DNA from: Actinomycetospora lutea
GTDB taxonomy: Bacteria; Actinomycetota; Actinomycetes; Mycobacteriales; Pseudonocardiaceae
Direction: 5' to 3'
DNA: 64,000 nucleotides
NCBI RefSeq assembly: GCF_028737205.1
Contig: NZ_JAQZAL010000009.1
Location: forward strand, 140,049 to 204,048
The position numbers were made by a program, and so were the translations under genes. This document shows, in pieces, positions 8,534-16,593 of this stretch. The number at the start of each line of letters is the position of its first letter. The stretch's first letter is position 1. The notes beneath the pieces were generated by a model. That model had not been told where the DNA came from, did no database searches, and saw nothing but the letters and a program-made list of their open reading frames with translations.

Positions 8534-9790
8534 CTAGACGAGCGCTGTGACGCCGTCGGTCAGGCCGAGCAGGGCCCGGCCGTAGACCTCGGTGGAGATC
8601 GCCGGGCTGATGACCGCGTGGCGCGAGGCGACCTCGGAGTCGCGCCAGATCCGCTGCAGGGGGCTCGCCTCGGCGAACGACCCGGCGCCGTGGGCCGAGA
8701 CGAGCGTCCGGATCGCCTCGCGCGCGTTCTCGATCGCCGCGCCGGTGTCCATCCGCACCCGGGCCCGGGCCGCGTAGTCGGGGTACACGCCGTCGGCGGC
8801 CGCCTGGTCGATGTCGGCGGCGGCGCGGTAGGCGAACAGGTGCGCCGCGTCCACGAGCGAGGCCGCCTTGGCCACGGCGAGCTGGAACGTCGGGGCGTCG
8901 GTCTGGACGTCGTAGAAGGTGTAGGAGACCGACCGCTTCGGCGCCTTCTCGATGACGAGGTCGAGCGCGGCCTGGGCGAGCCCGAGCTGCGGGCCGGCGA
9001 GGACGAGCGCGGCGACCGGGACGAACGCCGAGCGGTAGAGCACCTCGTCGGTGTGCTCGGTGGCGTAGCGCCCGCCGATCGCGGCCGGGACCGAGACGAC
9101 CCGGTGCTCCGGGATCAGCACGTCGCGCGCGACCAGGGTGTTCGAGCCCGTGCCGCGCATGCCGGCGACGAACCACGTGTCGGTGATCGTGAGCTCGCTC
9201 ATCGGCACCAGCGCCAGGCCCTGGTCGACGACCTCGCCGCGCTCGTCGGGCACCGGGAAGCCGACCACGGCCCACTGCGCGTGCAGGCAGCCCGACGCCC
9301 AGCCCCACGACCCGGTCACGCGGTAGCCGCCGTCGACCTTCGTCGCCTCGGCCGACGGGGCGAGCACGCCGGCGATGCGGGTGCCCGGCGTGTCCTCCCA
9401 CAGGTCGCGCTGGGCGCGGTCGCCGAAGAGCCCGGCGAAGAACGAGCAGACGTTCATCAGCGTCGTCACCCACGCCGTCGAGCCGCAGCCGCGGGCGAGC
9501 TCGCGGGACACCTCGAGCTTGGTGCGGATGTCGGTCTCGAGGCCGCCGAGACGCCGCGGCTTCATGATCGAGAAGAGGCCGGCCTCGTCGATCAGCGCGA
9601 TGACCTCGTCCGGGACCCGTCGGTCCTCCTCGGTGCGGGTCGCGTGACGCGCCAGCTCCGGGACGATCGCGCGCGCCCGGCCGACCAGGTCGGCGCGCAG
9701 GGCGCGGGCGGCGTCGGACGTGCCGGGGCGGTCGAGCGAGAACGTGGACAGAGCGGGTGCGGACATCGGGGGCACGGACGTCGTGGTCAT
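8534..9790 (-). CDS. Acyl-CoA-dehydrogenase-fold flavin monooxygenase (HsaA/HpaB-C2-like)
   Basis: A 418-aa protein of the group D flavin monooxygenases (acyl-CoA dehydrogenase fold, PF08028-type C-terminal domain), like HsaA and the oxygenase of 4-hydroxyphenylacetate 3-hydroxylase. Features are EEDRRVPDEVIALIDEAGLF near 55-75, the flavin-proximal segment GWASGCLHAQWAVVGF near 165-180 and TDTWFVAGMRGTGSNT near 205-220. Such oxygenases use reduced flavin from a separate reductase, and no reductase gene is present in the window. A GGAGG ribosome binding site lies 7 nt before the ATG. It is first in the operon that continues to about 3.7 kb and is divergent from the GntR regulator. Confidence 0.85.
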   Translation of the reverse strand: MTTTSVPPMSAPALSTFSLDRPGTSDAARALRADLVGRARAIVPELARHATRTEEDRRVPDEVIALIDEAGLFSIMKPRRLGGLETDIRTKLEVSRELARGCGSTAWVTTLMNVCSFFAGLFGDRAQRDLWEDTPGTRIAGVLAPSAEATKVDGGYRVTGSWGWASGCLHAQWAVVGFPVPDERGEVVDQGLALVPMSELTITDTWFVAGMRGTGSNTLVARDVLIPEHRVVSVPAAIGGRYATEHTDEVLYRSAFVPVAALVLAGPQLGLAQAALDLVIEKAPKRSVSYTFYDVQTDAPTFQLAVAKAASLVDAAHLFAYRAAADIDQAAADGVYPDYAARARVRMDTGAAIENAREAIRTLVSAHGAGSFAEASPLQRIWRDSEVASRHAVISPAISTEVYGRALLGLTDGVTALV

Positions 9791-9810
9791 GGGTTGAACC
9801 TCCGGGTGAG

Positions 9811-9826
9811 CGTGACCTGGGCCACG
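9811..9826. promoter_or_regulatory. Imperfect palindrome in the divergent hydroxylase/GntR promoter region
   Basis: CGTGACCTGGGCCACG is a near-perfect inverted repeat between the divergent flavin monooxygenase and GntR genes. It differs at two positions from the perfect palindrome upstream of the Baeyer-Villiger gene at 20223-20238. It could be a GntR operator or a CRP-like site; neither is proven. Confidence 0.35.
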
Positions 9827-9844
9827 AGCCGGACGCTACGGTGC

Positions 9845-9850
9845 TAAGTT
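9845..9850 (+). promoter_or_regulatory. Putative -10 element for the GntR gene
   Basis: TAAGTT lies five bases before the first ATG (9856) in an AT-rich patch. The spacing would make the GntR mRNA leaderless or nearly so, as is common in actinobacteria. No clear -35 element was found. Confidence 0.35.
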
Positions 9851-9855
9851 ATAAG

Positions 9856-10647
9856 ATGTCAACGCGCGCTACGATGCCGCGCATGCCGGATCAGCAGGGG
9901 GTGGCGGTGGACGGTGGCCTGCGCTCGGTCGCGTCGCGCAAGGCGTCGGCCGTGGACCTCGTGCTGCACGAGATCCGCCGGTCGATCCTGTCCGGCGAGC
10001 TGCCGCCGGGGCGCCCGTTCACGGTTCCGGCGCTCACCGAGCAGCTCGGGGTCAGCCACGTGCCGGTGCGCGAGGCGCTGCGCCAGCTCGAGGCCCAGGG
10101 GCTGATCACGCTGAGCCCGTCGCGCAGCGCGATCGTCACCCCGCTCGACCCCGACGACCTGCGCGCGATCTACCGGCTGCGCATCACCGTCGAGCCCGAG
10201 CTCGCCGCGCTGTCGGCCCCGCACCGCACCGACGAGGAGATCGCCCACCTCGACGCCCTGGTGCGCGAGACGTTCGGCGAGGTGCTCCAGGAGGCGTTCT
10301 GGGCGCCGCACCGCGCGTTCCACGCGGCGATGATCGAGCCGGCCGCGAGCGACTGGGACCGGCGGATGCTCGCCCCGCTCTGGGACGCCTCCGAGCGCTA
10401 CACGCGCCTGGTCTTCGACCCGGTCGAGGCGCCCGAGTCGTTCGCGGCCCACCGCGCGCACGTCCACGACGCGCTCGTCGACGCCGCGCGCTCCCGGGAC
10501 CCGCAGCGCGTGCGCGACGCCGTGCGCGAGCACCTCGAGAACAACCTCGCCACGATGCTGCACGAGATGCGCACGCTCGACGCCGCGCGCCGGCAGCGGT
10601 GGAGCGGCCGCGATCAGGAGCCCGGGGGCAGGCTCGCCACCTCGTGA
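9856..10647 (+). CDS. GntR-family transcriptional regulator (FadR/FCD subfamily)
   Basis: A 263-aa regulator. The winged helix-turn-helix spans about residues 30-95 (ILSGELPPGRPFTVPALTEQ followed by LGVSHVPVREALRQLEAQGL). The FCD ligand domain follows, with candidate metal-binding His residues in FWAPHRAFHAAM and AVREHLENNL. FCD regulators commonly repress catabolic operons until a carboxylate effector binds. It is divergent from the flavin monooxygenase operon, the likely target. ATGs at 9856, 9874 and 9883 are all possible starts; 9856 fits a leaderless transcript. Its last 34 nt overlap the convergent aldolase-family gene. Confidence 0.88.
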   Translation: MSTRATMPRMPDQQGVAVDGGLRSVASRKASAVDLVLHEIRRSILSGELPPGRPFTVPALTEQLGVSHVPVREALRQLEAQGLITLSPSRSAIVTPLDPDDLRAIYRLRITVEPELAALSAPHRTDEEIAHLDALVRETFGEVLQEAFWAPHRAFHAAMIEPAASDWDRRMLAPLWDASERYTRLVFDPVEAPESFAAHRAHVHDALVDAARSRDPQRVRDAVREHLENNLATMLHEMRTLDAARRQRWSGRDQEPGGRLATS

Positions 10648-11336
10648 CGCCAGGCGGTGTCGAGGGTGAAGCCGCCGCCGAGGTCGGGGAGCTCGGCGAG
10701 GTCCTCGGGCGGCAGCTCGCGGGGGATGCCGCCGGCGCGGGCGACGGCGAGCGTCATCGCGGCGAGGGTGTCGACGCTGCGGGCGCGCAGCACGGCCTGC
10801 TCGACCGAGCGCCCGGTCGCGGTCAGGCCGTGGCCCCGCAGGAGCACGACGGGCCGGTCGCCCAGCGCCGCCACCATCGCGCCCGCCAGCTCCCGGTTCC
10901 GCACGAGCACCGCCCGCGGGTACACCGGCACCCCGCCGGCGGCCAGGTGCGCGCCGGGAATGTCGAAGGCGCCGACGATCGGGCGCAGGACGAGGCCCGC
11001 GAGGTCGGCGGCGACGGTGTCGGACGGGTGGGCGTGCACGACGGCGTCGACGTCGGGGCGCGCGCGCAGCACCTCGGTGTGCAGCGGCAGCTCGTTGGGG
11101 ACCGCGTAGCCCTCGTCGGCGCCGTCGAGGAGCTCCCCCTCCAGGGTCACCGTGCGCACGTCGTCGGGCGTGGTCCACGCCAGCCCCCGCTCCCGCGGGC
11201 CGCGGCACCGGACCAGGGCCCGGTCCTCGCCCACCCGCAGGCTGACGTGCCCGAGCACCCCCGGCGCGAGCCCGCGGTGGGCGAGCACGCGGCACGCGGT
11301 GGCGACGAGGGCGCGCCGCTCGTCGAGATCGCTCAT
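10614..11336 (-). CDS. Class II aldolase/adducin family protein, candidate dihydroxyphthalate-type decarboxylase
   Basis: A 240-aa class II aldolase/adducin-fold protein. Zinc ligands are visible in VVHAHPSDTV (near residue 100) and LLRGHGLTATG (near 165). In Gram-positive phthalate pathways the 3,4-dihydroxyphthalate decarboxylase (PhtC) belongs to this fold, and the order dioxygenase, dehydrogenase, aldolase-family protein here matches that pathway. I therefore infer that it decarboxylates the catechol carboxylate made by the SDR; a fuculose-phosphate-like aldolase is the alternative. The start ATG overlaps the SDR stop (ATGA). It overlaps the 3' end of the convergent GntR gene. Confidence 0.8.
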   Translation of the reverse strand: MSDLDERRALVATACRVLAHRGLAPGVLGHVSLRVGEDRALVRCRGPRERGLAWTTPDDVRTVTLEGELLDGADEGYAVPNELPLHTEVLRARPDVDAVVHAHPSDTVAADLAGLVLRPIVGAFDIPGAHLAAGGVPVYPRAVLVRNRELAGAMVAALGDRPVVLLRGHGLTATGRSVEQAVLRARSVDTLAAMTLAVARAGGIPRELPPEDLAELPDLGGGFTLDTAWRHEVASLPPGS

Positions 11337-12112
11337 CCCTTGACCCCGATCCCGCCGTCGGGGTGCACGACGTCACCGGTGATCCCCCGCGAGCGCTCCG
11401 AGGCGAGCGCGACGTAGCTCCACGCGTGGTCCTGCGCGGTCAGCGCCACCTGCAGCGGCACGCGCGCGGCCAGCTCGGCGGCGCGGTCGGGGGTGTCGGC
11501 GAGGCGCCGGTCGGCCTGCCCCAGGCTCGCGGCGCCGCGCAGGTCGGTGTGCACCGTGCCGCCCGGCGCGACGGCGTTCACCCGCACCTCGGGGGCGAGC
11601 TCGTGGGCCAGCGCGGTGACCAGCCCGCGCACGGCGAACTTCGAGCCGACGTACAGCACCCCGCCGCGGCCCGGGTAGAACGACGAGGTCGACGCGGTGA
11701 GCACGACCGCGCCGCGGTGGGTGCGCAGCTGGTCGAGCGCCGCGCGCACGCCGTGCAGGTGGCTCTTGACGTTGACGGCGAACACCTCGTCGAAGGCGGC
11801 GTCCAGCACGTCGGGGTCGATGTCGGCGAGCCCGCGGTAGAAGTCGAAGATCCCGACGCAGCTGACGAACAGGTCCAGCCCGCCGAACGCCTCGACCGTC
11901 GTGGCGACCGCGCGCTCGTTGTCGGCGCGGGTGGTGGCGTCGCCGGTGACGACAGGGACCGCGGCGGACCGCAGCGCGGCCGCCTTGTCGGCGTCCTTCT
12001 CCAGGGCGGCGACCCGCGCGCCCTCGGCGTGGAACGCGTCGACCACGGCCCGCCCGATGCCCGACCCCGCGCCCACGACGAGCGCGCGGCGCCCGGCGAG
12101 CCAGTCAGTCAT
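11333..12112 (-). CDS. SDR dehydrogenase, BphB/HcaB-like cis-dihydrodiol dehydrogenase
   Basis: A 259-aa short-chain dehydrogenase. The NAD(P) loop VVGAGSGIGRAV is at residues 12-23, with a catalytic Ser in the TASTSSFYPG segment and Tyr/Lys in LYVGSKFAVRG. The stretch LDAAFDEVFAVNVKSHLHGV, together with FYPGRGG and the later DLRGAASLG, is characteristic of cis-dihydrodiol dehydrogenases such as BphB. These rearomatise the dioxygenase product to a catechol while reducing NAD+. The C-terminal part is somewhat shorter than BphB. It lies directly after the dioxygenase genes and overlaps the small accessory gene by 8 nt and the aldolase-family gene by 4 nt. Confidence 0.87.
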   Translation of the reverse strand: MTDWLAGRRALVVGAGSGIGRAVVDAFHAEGARVAALEKDADKAAALRSAAVPVVTGDATTRADNERAVATTVEAFGGLDLFVSCVGIFDFYRGLADIDPDVLDAAFDEVFAVNVKSHLHGVRAALDQLRTHRGAVVLTASTSSFYPGRGGVLYVGSKFAVRGLVTALAHELAPEVRVNAVAPGGTVHTDLRGAASLGQADRRLADTPDRAAELAARVPLQVALTAQDHAWSYVALASERSRGITGDVVHPDGGIGVKG

Positions 12113-12332
12113 CGGCGTCGGTGACCAGCGGGCCGTACGGGTTGCCGATCATCGCCGAGAACACGTCGTCGGACTGCCATGTCAGCGCCTCGAGCTCGAG
12201 GGGGCACAGCGACACCCACTGCCCGGAGCGCGGCGACTCGATGAGCAGCCGCGCCCCGTTGCGCGTCTCGACCTTGCGCACGCGGACCTCGGCGAACTCG
12301 TTGCCCAGCACGATGGGCTCGTCCCCGCTCAC
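12105..12332 (-). CDS. 75-aa dioxygenase-operon accessory protein (so-called 'dihydrodiol dehydrogenase' small protein)
   Basis: A 75-aa acidic protein between the dioxygenase beta subunit and the SDR, coupled to both by overlaps (GTGA at 12329-12332; 8 nt with the SDR). It contains IVLGNEFAEVRVRKVETRNG and a central CPLELEALTWQ. Similar short proteins occur beside ring-hydroxylating dioxygenases and are often labelled dihydrodiol dehydrogenase, although they are far too short and have no nucleotide-binding motif. I know of no proven function. A role in subunit assembly or in electron transfer partnering is conceivable. The single Cys suggests no iron-sulfur cluster. Confidence 0.78.
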   Translation of the reverse strand: MSGDEPIVLGNEFAEVRVRKVETRNGARLLIESPRSGQWVSLCPLELEALTWQSDDVFSAMIGNPYGPLVTDADD

Positions 12333-12895
12333 AGGAAGATCGCCAGGTTCTGGGTGCGCAGCACCGACTCGTCGACGCTGACCGTGCGGCGCGCGAGCAT
12401 CCAGTGCCCCGCCGACGGGGCGGCGCGCGTGGGGTCCCGGCGCAGCACGTCCTCGCGTCCCGCCGAGATCAGCGAGGGCTCGCGGACGTCGCCGCGGCTG
12501 CGGAAGAGCAGCACCGCGGACTCGACGACGATCTCGTCCTCGGTGTGGTCCAGCGGGAACGTGCGCACGTTGCCGACGTGGTGGCGCAGGCGCGAGGGCG
12601 GGTCCTCGGTCCAGGCGTGCTCGGTGGCGAACCGGGCCACGCGCCGGGAGAGCGAGTAGTGGTCCTCGTCGAAGTGGGCCATGCCGGGCGCGGTGTCGAA
12701 CCCCGCGCCGCGCGCCGTCGAGACGCGCACCGGCATCAGGTAGCGGACGTCGGCGGTGAGCAGGGACATCCAGGTGTCGTAGTCCTGGGTGTCGAGCAGC
12801 GCGGCCTCGTCGACGAGGAACTGGTGCGCCTCCAGGTGGCGGGGGTCGCCGAACGACAGGCAGCGCGCGACGGTGCGGGGCGACGGCGCGGTCAC
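12329..12895 (-). CDS. Ring-hydroxylating dioxygenase beta subunit
   Basis: A 188-aa protein of the SnoaL/NTF2-like beta subunit family. Signature segments are FLVDEAALLDTQDYDTWMSL near residues 27-46, DEDHYSLSRRVARF near 75 and the conserved SRLRHHVGNVR near 102. Beta subunits have no cofactor and stabilise the alpha3-beta3 hexamer. The usual length is 160-190 aa. It starts at GTG 12895, overlapping the alpha-subunit stop (GTGA), which fits equimolar production. Its own stop overlaps the next small gene in the same way. Confidence 0.9.
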   Translation of the reverse strand: MTAPSPRTVARCLSFGDPRHLEAHQFLVDEAALLDTQDYDTWMSLLTADVRYLMPVRVSTARGAGFDTAPGMAHFDEDHYSLSRRVARFATEHAWTEDPPSRLRHHVGNVRTFPLDHTEDEIVVESAVLLFRSRGDVREPSLISAGREDVLRRDPTRAAPSAGHWMLARRTVSVDESVLRTQNLAIFL

Positions 12896-14289
12896 GGCCG
12901 TGTTCCCTGCTCGAGCCCCCCGAGGTCGCCACTGCCGAGATCGACCGTGCCGACGGCCGGTGGCGGCGCCTCGAGGGCGTCGGCCCAGGCCCGGAGCATG
13001 GCGCGCTGGTTGTGCTCGCCGAACCCGACGTGGGCGACGCCCGGCCCGGAGAAGTGCGCGAGCGGCGGCGACACGGGCTTGTCGTCGGCGAGCAGGCCCA
13101 TCCGGCTGTTGAGCCGCAGGCGCCGCGCCATCGAGCCCGCCGCCGTCGAGGTGATCGACACCCAGTTCTCGACGTCGTCCTGCTCGAACATCCCGGTCGA
13201 CCCGAAGCACATCAGGTACGCCTTGTACGAGAGCTCCTTGAACCGTTCCGGGGCGCCCCGGTCCACCGCGAACCACGAGAGCACCTCGGTCTCGTCGGCC
13301 GCGACCGGCTGCCACTGGCGCAGCGAGATGAACGGGACCACCTCGTCGGAGTCGGTGTTCTCGACCTTGGGCCAGTTGTGCACCAGCGAGAGGTTCGGGA
13401 ACACCGAGGCCGCCGAGACCATGAAGCCGTCGTCGCCGACCATCGCCAGGTGCGCGTCGCTCCACGTCGCGCGCATCCGGGCGATCATCTCGTCGGGGTA
13501 GCCGACGTAGCGCAGGCGCTCGTCGAGGGTGCCGGGCGGGAGCTTGTAGGTGGTCCCGCCGCCGCGGCCCGCCCAGTAGAGCGCGCCCTCCTTGCGCTTC
13601 GACGCCTTCGGCTCGCGGAAGAGCCCGATCTCCACGACGCTCGAGTGCGTGTGCGGCGTGTGGTAGCTGTCGCCGGCGAAGTTCTCCGCGCCGATCTTCC
13701 AGTTGGCCTTCACGCGCCACCGCTGCGGCCCGACGAGCTCGATGCCCTCGGGGCTCTGCTGCGTGTAGAAGTCCAGGTAGAACGCGAAGTCGCCCAGGTA
13801 CTCGCGCAGCGGCGGCGCCGCGGGGTCGAGGCTGACGAAGATCAGCCCGTTGTAGGTGTCGAGCGACGGGGCGGGCAGCAGGGCCTGTCCCTTCTTGCGG
13901 AACCCCTCCTCGCCGCCGTAGGCCTCGCCGTGGAAGGGCAGCCCGACGAGGCGGCCGTCGTTCTTATACGACCACCCGTGGTACGGGCAGCGGAAGTGCG
14001 ACGCGTTGCCCATCTCGGCGCGGCAGACCTGCATCCCGCGGTGCAGGCACATGTTGAACATCGCGCGCACCACGCCGGACTCGTCGCGGCTGACGATGAA
14101 CGAGTCGTCGACGACCCGGCGCACGACGTAGTCGCCCGGGCGCGGGATCTCCGACTCGTGCGCGAGGAACAGCCACGAGCGCCCGAAGACGCGCTCCCGC
14201 TCGAGGGCGAAGATCTCGTCGTCGTTGTAGATGTGCGCGGGGATCATCCCCTGCCGCACGTCCTCGAGGACGGCTCCCTGATCCCGCAT
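12892..14289 (-). CDS. Rieske ring-hydroxylating dioxygenase alpha subunit
   Basis: A 465-aa terminal oxygenase subunit. The Rieske [2Fe-2S] ligands are Cys-X-His in MCLHRGMQVC and Cys-X2-His in RCPYHGWSY (about residues 80-105). The mononuclear iron site is in GAENFAGDSYHTPHTH (about 205-220), with the bridging/third ligand region FEQDDVENW near 370. Overall it resembles the Gram-positive NarA/NidA/PhtAa group, which cis-dihydroxylates polycyclic or carboxylated aromatics. An AAAGGAG ribosome binding site precedes the ATG. No Rieske-type ferredoxin or ferredoxin reductase gene is in the window, so electrons must come from elsewhere. An IclR-type operator lies just upstream. Confidence 0.93.
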   Translation of the reverse strand: MRDQGAVLEDVRQGMIPAHIYNDDEIFALERERVFGRSWLFLAHESEIPRPGDYVVRRVVDDSFIVSRDESGVVRAMFNMCLHRGMQVCRAEMGNASHFRCPYHGWSYKNDGRLVGLPFHGEAYGGEEGFRKKGQALLPAPSLDTYNGLIFVSLDPAAPPLREYLGDFAFYLDFYTQQSPEGIELVGPQRWRVKANWKIGAENFAGDSYHTPHTHSSVVEIGLFREPKASKRKEGALYWAGRGGGTTYKLPPGTLDERLRYVGYPDEMIARMRATWSDAHLAMVGDDGFMVSAASVFPNLSLVHNWPKVENTDSDEVVPFISLRQWQPVAADETEVLSWFAVDRGAPERFKELSYKAYLMCFGSTGMFEQDDVENWVSITSTAAGSMARRLRLNSRMGLLADDKPVSPPLAHFSGPGVAHVGFGEHNQRAMLRAWADALEAPPPAVGTVDLGSGDLGGLEQGTRP

Positions 14290-14302
14290 GCGGAGCTCCT
14301 TT

Positions 14303-14315
14303 TCTGCTCAGCAGA
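14303..14315. promoter_or_regulatory. Putative IclR operator, site 1 (dioxygenase operon)
   Basis: TCTGC-TCA-GCAGA is a perfect 5+3+5 inverted repeat 14 nt upstream of the dioxygenase alpha start. The same half-sites with the same spacing recur before the IclR gene (15180) and, with one mismatch, before the permease/ThDP genes (16594). A further inverted repeat, CCTCT-GTGT-AGAGG, lies next to it at 14324-14337. Confidence 0.6.
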
Positions 14316-14374
14316 TAGCTTCTCCTCTGTGTAGAGGTTGCGGGACAGACGGCGGGGTCGTCAAGCCGTGCACG

Positions 14375-15160
14375 TCAGAGCAGCAGCGCGTCGATCTCCC
14401 GCGCGGCCTCGCGCACGGCCTCGAGCATCGCCGACCAGCGCGGCTCCCCGAGCCGGCTCACCGGCCCCGACGCGTTGACGGCGTGCCGGGGTGTGCGGGC
14501 GGCGGAGAGCGCGACGGCGATCGAGCCGACCCCCTCCTCGCTCTCCTCCTGGCTGGTCGCGTAGCCGGCGCGGCGGATCGCCTCGAGGTGCTCGAGCAGC
14601 TCGGTGCGCGTGCCGATCGAGTGCGGCGTCATCTGCACGAGCGCCTCGTCGGGGTAGAGCGCGCGCACCTCGTCGTCGGTGAGCGTGGCCAGCATCGCCT
14701 TGCCGTTCGACGTGCAGTGCGCCGGCACCGACCGGCCCAGACGCCCGCCGACGCGCAGGGCCCGGCTGCTCTCGAGCGAGTCGATGAAGTGCACGTGGTC
14801 GCCCTCGAGCCGCCCGAGGTGCACGGTCTCCTCGAGCGTCGCGTTGAGCTTCTCCAGCACCGGGCGCGCCTGGGTGCGCACGTCGAGGCGGCGCAGGATG
14901 CCGAGCGCGACGTCGTCGAGCGACGGGCCGGGCACGTAGCTGCGCGTCGCGGCGTCCTGCCGCACGAACCCGCGGTACTGCAGCATCGCGAGCAGCCGGT
15001 GGGCGGTCGAGGTGGCGACCCCGAGGTACTGGCTGACGTCGGTCAGCCGCAGCCGCGGCTGGCTGCCCAGCAGCAGCAGCACCTTGAGGGCGTTGTCGAC
15101 CGAGTCGATCGGGTACTGCGGCGTCGACCCGTACTCGGGTGCCGGCGCGGCGCGGTCCAT
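14375..15160 (-). CDS. IclR-family transcriptional regulator
   Basis: A 261-aa regulator with the IclR winged helix-turn-helix at about residues 18-85 (DNALKVLLLLGSQPRLRLTD, then LGVATSTAHRLLAMLQYRGF) and the ligand-binding domain beyond. That domain has the conserved LGRLEGDHVHFIDSLES, PAHCTSNGKAMLA and GYATSQEESEEGVGSIA segments. IclR proteins often control aromatic-acid catabolism in response to the substrate. It lies between the dioxygenase operon and the MatC-like permease and has its own palindrome 20 nt upstream, suggesting autoregulation. Three matching palindromes (14303, 15180, 16594) define its likely regulon. Confidence 0.92.
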   Translation of the reverse strand: MDRAAPAPEYGSTPQYPIDSVDNALKVLLLLGSQPRLRLTDVSQYLGVATSTAHRLLAMLQYRGFVRQDAATRSYVPGPSLDDVALGILRRLDVRTQARPVLEKLNATLEETVHLGRLEGDHVHFIDSLESSRALRVGGRLGRSVPAHCTSNGKAMLATLTDDEVRALYPDEALVQMTPHSIGTRTELLEHLEAIRRAGYATSQEESEEGVGSIAVALSAARTPRHAVNASGPVSRLGEPRWSAMLEAVREAAREIDALLL

Positions 15161-15179
15161 GCGCCGAGCCTACGGACAC

Positions 15180-15192
15180 TCTGCTGTGCAGA
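15180..15192. promoter_or_regulatory. Putative IclR operator, site 2 (autoregulation)
   Basis: TCTGC-TGT-GCAGA has the same perfect half-sites as the 14303 palindrome. It sits between the IclR start (15160, minus strand) and the permease stop (15199), where binding would control the regulator's own promoter. Confidence 0.58.
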
Positions 15193-15198
15193 AGACGG

Positions 15199-16572
15199 TC
15201 ACGACGCCGGCAGGATGAACGCCACCCAGCAGAGCACCGGCGCCACGACGATGAGCGTGAGCCCCCACGCCAGGAGCGTCCGGAACACCTGCGGCCGCCC
15301 CTCCTCCGGGGCGTTGGCGAGGGTCAGCGCGCCGACCGAGGAGAACGGCGTCGAGTCGACGACGGTCGCCGAGATCGCGAGCGCGACGATCACCCCGGCC
15401 GCCCCGATCTCCCCGCTGACCAGGAACGGCGCCGCGAGCGGGATGAGCACCCCGAGCAACCCCGCACTGGACGCGAACGCCGACGTCGCCGCGCCGACCA
15501 GGCAGAGCAGGAACGCGACGAGCAGCGGCACGCCGAGCCCGGAGATGCCGCGGCCGACGGCGTCGATCGTGCCGTAGCGCTCGAGCGCCTCGACGTAGGT
15601 GACGACGCCGCAGATCAGCAGGACGACCGACCAGACGATGCGCTTGTCGGCGCCCTTGACCCGCTCCGGGAACGCGAGGTGCAGCAGCGCGGCGCCGAGC
15701 AGCGCGAGGAACCCGATCTCGGCACCGAACACCAGCGCGCCGACCGCGACCGCGACGACCACGGCCAGCGAGATCCACTGGTCGACGCGCAGGGTGGTGC
15801 GGGGAGCGACGGTGTCGGTGAGGGTGCCGGTGGAGCCGGCCGTCGCCGTCGCGACGGCACCGTCGGGGCGCGGCGGGGCCGGGGTGGCGCCGGGACCCGA
15901 GCCCGTGGCGGCCACGGTCTCCCCGACCGGCCCCTCGGGCCGCACCGTGCCCCGCTCGTGACGCAGGCGCAGGCCGCCGAACAGGACGTAGGCGACGGCG
16001 CCGAGCACCAGGTTGGCGGCGAGGTTGCCGAAGAACAGCTGCGCCGGCGCGACGTCGAGCCCGGCGGCCCCGGCGGCCCGGTTGACGATCACCGCGAGCC
16101 CGTTGAGCGGCGAGAAGTTCCCCGCCGACGAGCCGTGGATGACCATCAGCGCGGACAGCCGGCGGTCGATGCCGTAGCGCTCCCCCAGCCCCATGCACAG
16201 CGGGGCGAGCATGGCCACGCCCGCCGGACCGAGCGCGCCGGCCAGGGTCGGGATCGCCGCGAACAGGAAGATCAGCCAGGGCACCAGCGCCGGCCGGTCG
16301 CCCAGCAGCCCGCAGGCGCGGTCGAGCAGCCAGGCGAGCGTGCCGTTCACCGTGACCAGCCCGAACAGGTAGGTCACGCCCACGAGCAGCACGAACAGGT
16401 CGGGAGGGAAGCCGGACAGCAGGTCGTCGACGCCCTCGCCGGCCACCAGCGTCCCGACGAGGAACGTGGCGATGAGGGCGAGGACGCCGATGTTGACCGG
16501 GCGCAGCGTGCCGATCACGAAGACCAGCACCAGGCCGACGACCCCGATGACGTGGATGGACACGATCACCAC
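15199..16572 (-). CDS. MatC-like dicarboxylate permease
   Basis: A 457-aa polytopic membrane protein with about 11-12 hydrophobic segments. The first 150 residues match the MatC N-terminal domain (malonate/dicarboxylate carrier), including FPPDLFVLLVGVTYLFGL and the GSSAGNFSPLNGLAVIVN signature. A hydrophilic Ala/Pro/Thr-rich loop near residues 205-255 divides the two halves. The C-terminal half has ASSAGLLGVLIPLAAPF and ATVVDSTPFSSVGAL. Known relatives import C3-C4 dicarboxylates; in this cluster uptake of an aromatic or aliphatic dicarboxylate is likely. It starts at GTG and is divergent from the ThDP enzyme across a candidate IclR operator. Confidence 0.82.
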   Translation of the reverse strand: MVIVSIHVIGVVGLVLVFVIGTLRPVNIGVLALIATFLVGTLVAGEGVDDLLSGFPPDLFVLLVGVTYLFGLVTVNGTLAWLLDRACGLLGDRPALVPWLIFLFAAIPTLAGALGPAGVAMLAPLCMGLGERYGIDRRLSALMVIHGSSAGNFSPLNGLAVIVNRAAGAAGLDVAPAQLFFGNLAANLVLGAVAYVLFGGLRLRHERGTVRPEGPVGETVAATGSGPGATPAPPRPDGAVATATAGSTGTLTDTVAPRTTLRVDQWISLAVVVAVAVGALVFGAEIGFLALLGAALLHLAFPERVKGADKRIVWSVVLLICGVVTYVEALERYGTIDAVGRGISGLGVPLLVAFLLCLVGAATSAFASSAGLLGVLIPLAAPFLVSGEIGAAGVIVALAISATVVDSTPFSSVGALTLANAPEEGRPQVFRTLLAWGLTLIVVAPVLCWVAFILPAS

Positions 16573-16593
16573 TCCCGTCCAGCAGAAAGGTTC

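Noticed and set aside
9850..9870. Match between ATGTCAACG at 9856 and the MarR site B at 27182 as a shared operator
   Set aside because: The shared part is only the first nine bases of two coding sequences (Met-Ser-Thr), so coincidence of codon use is likely.
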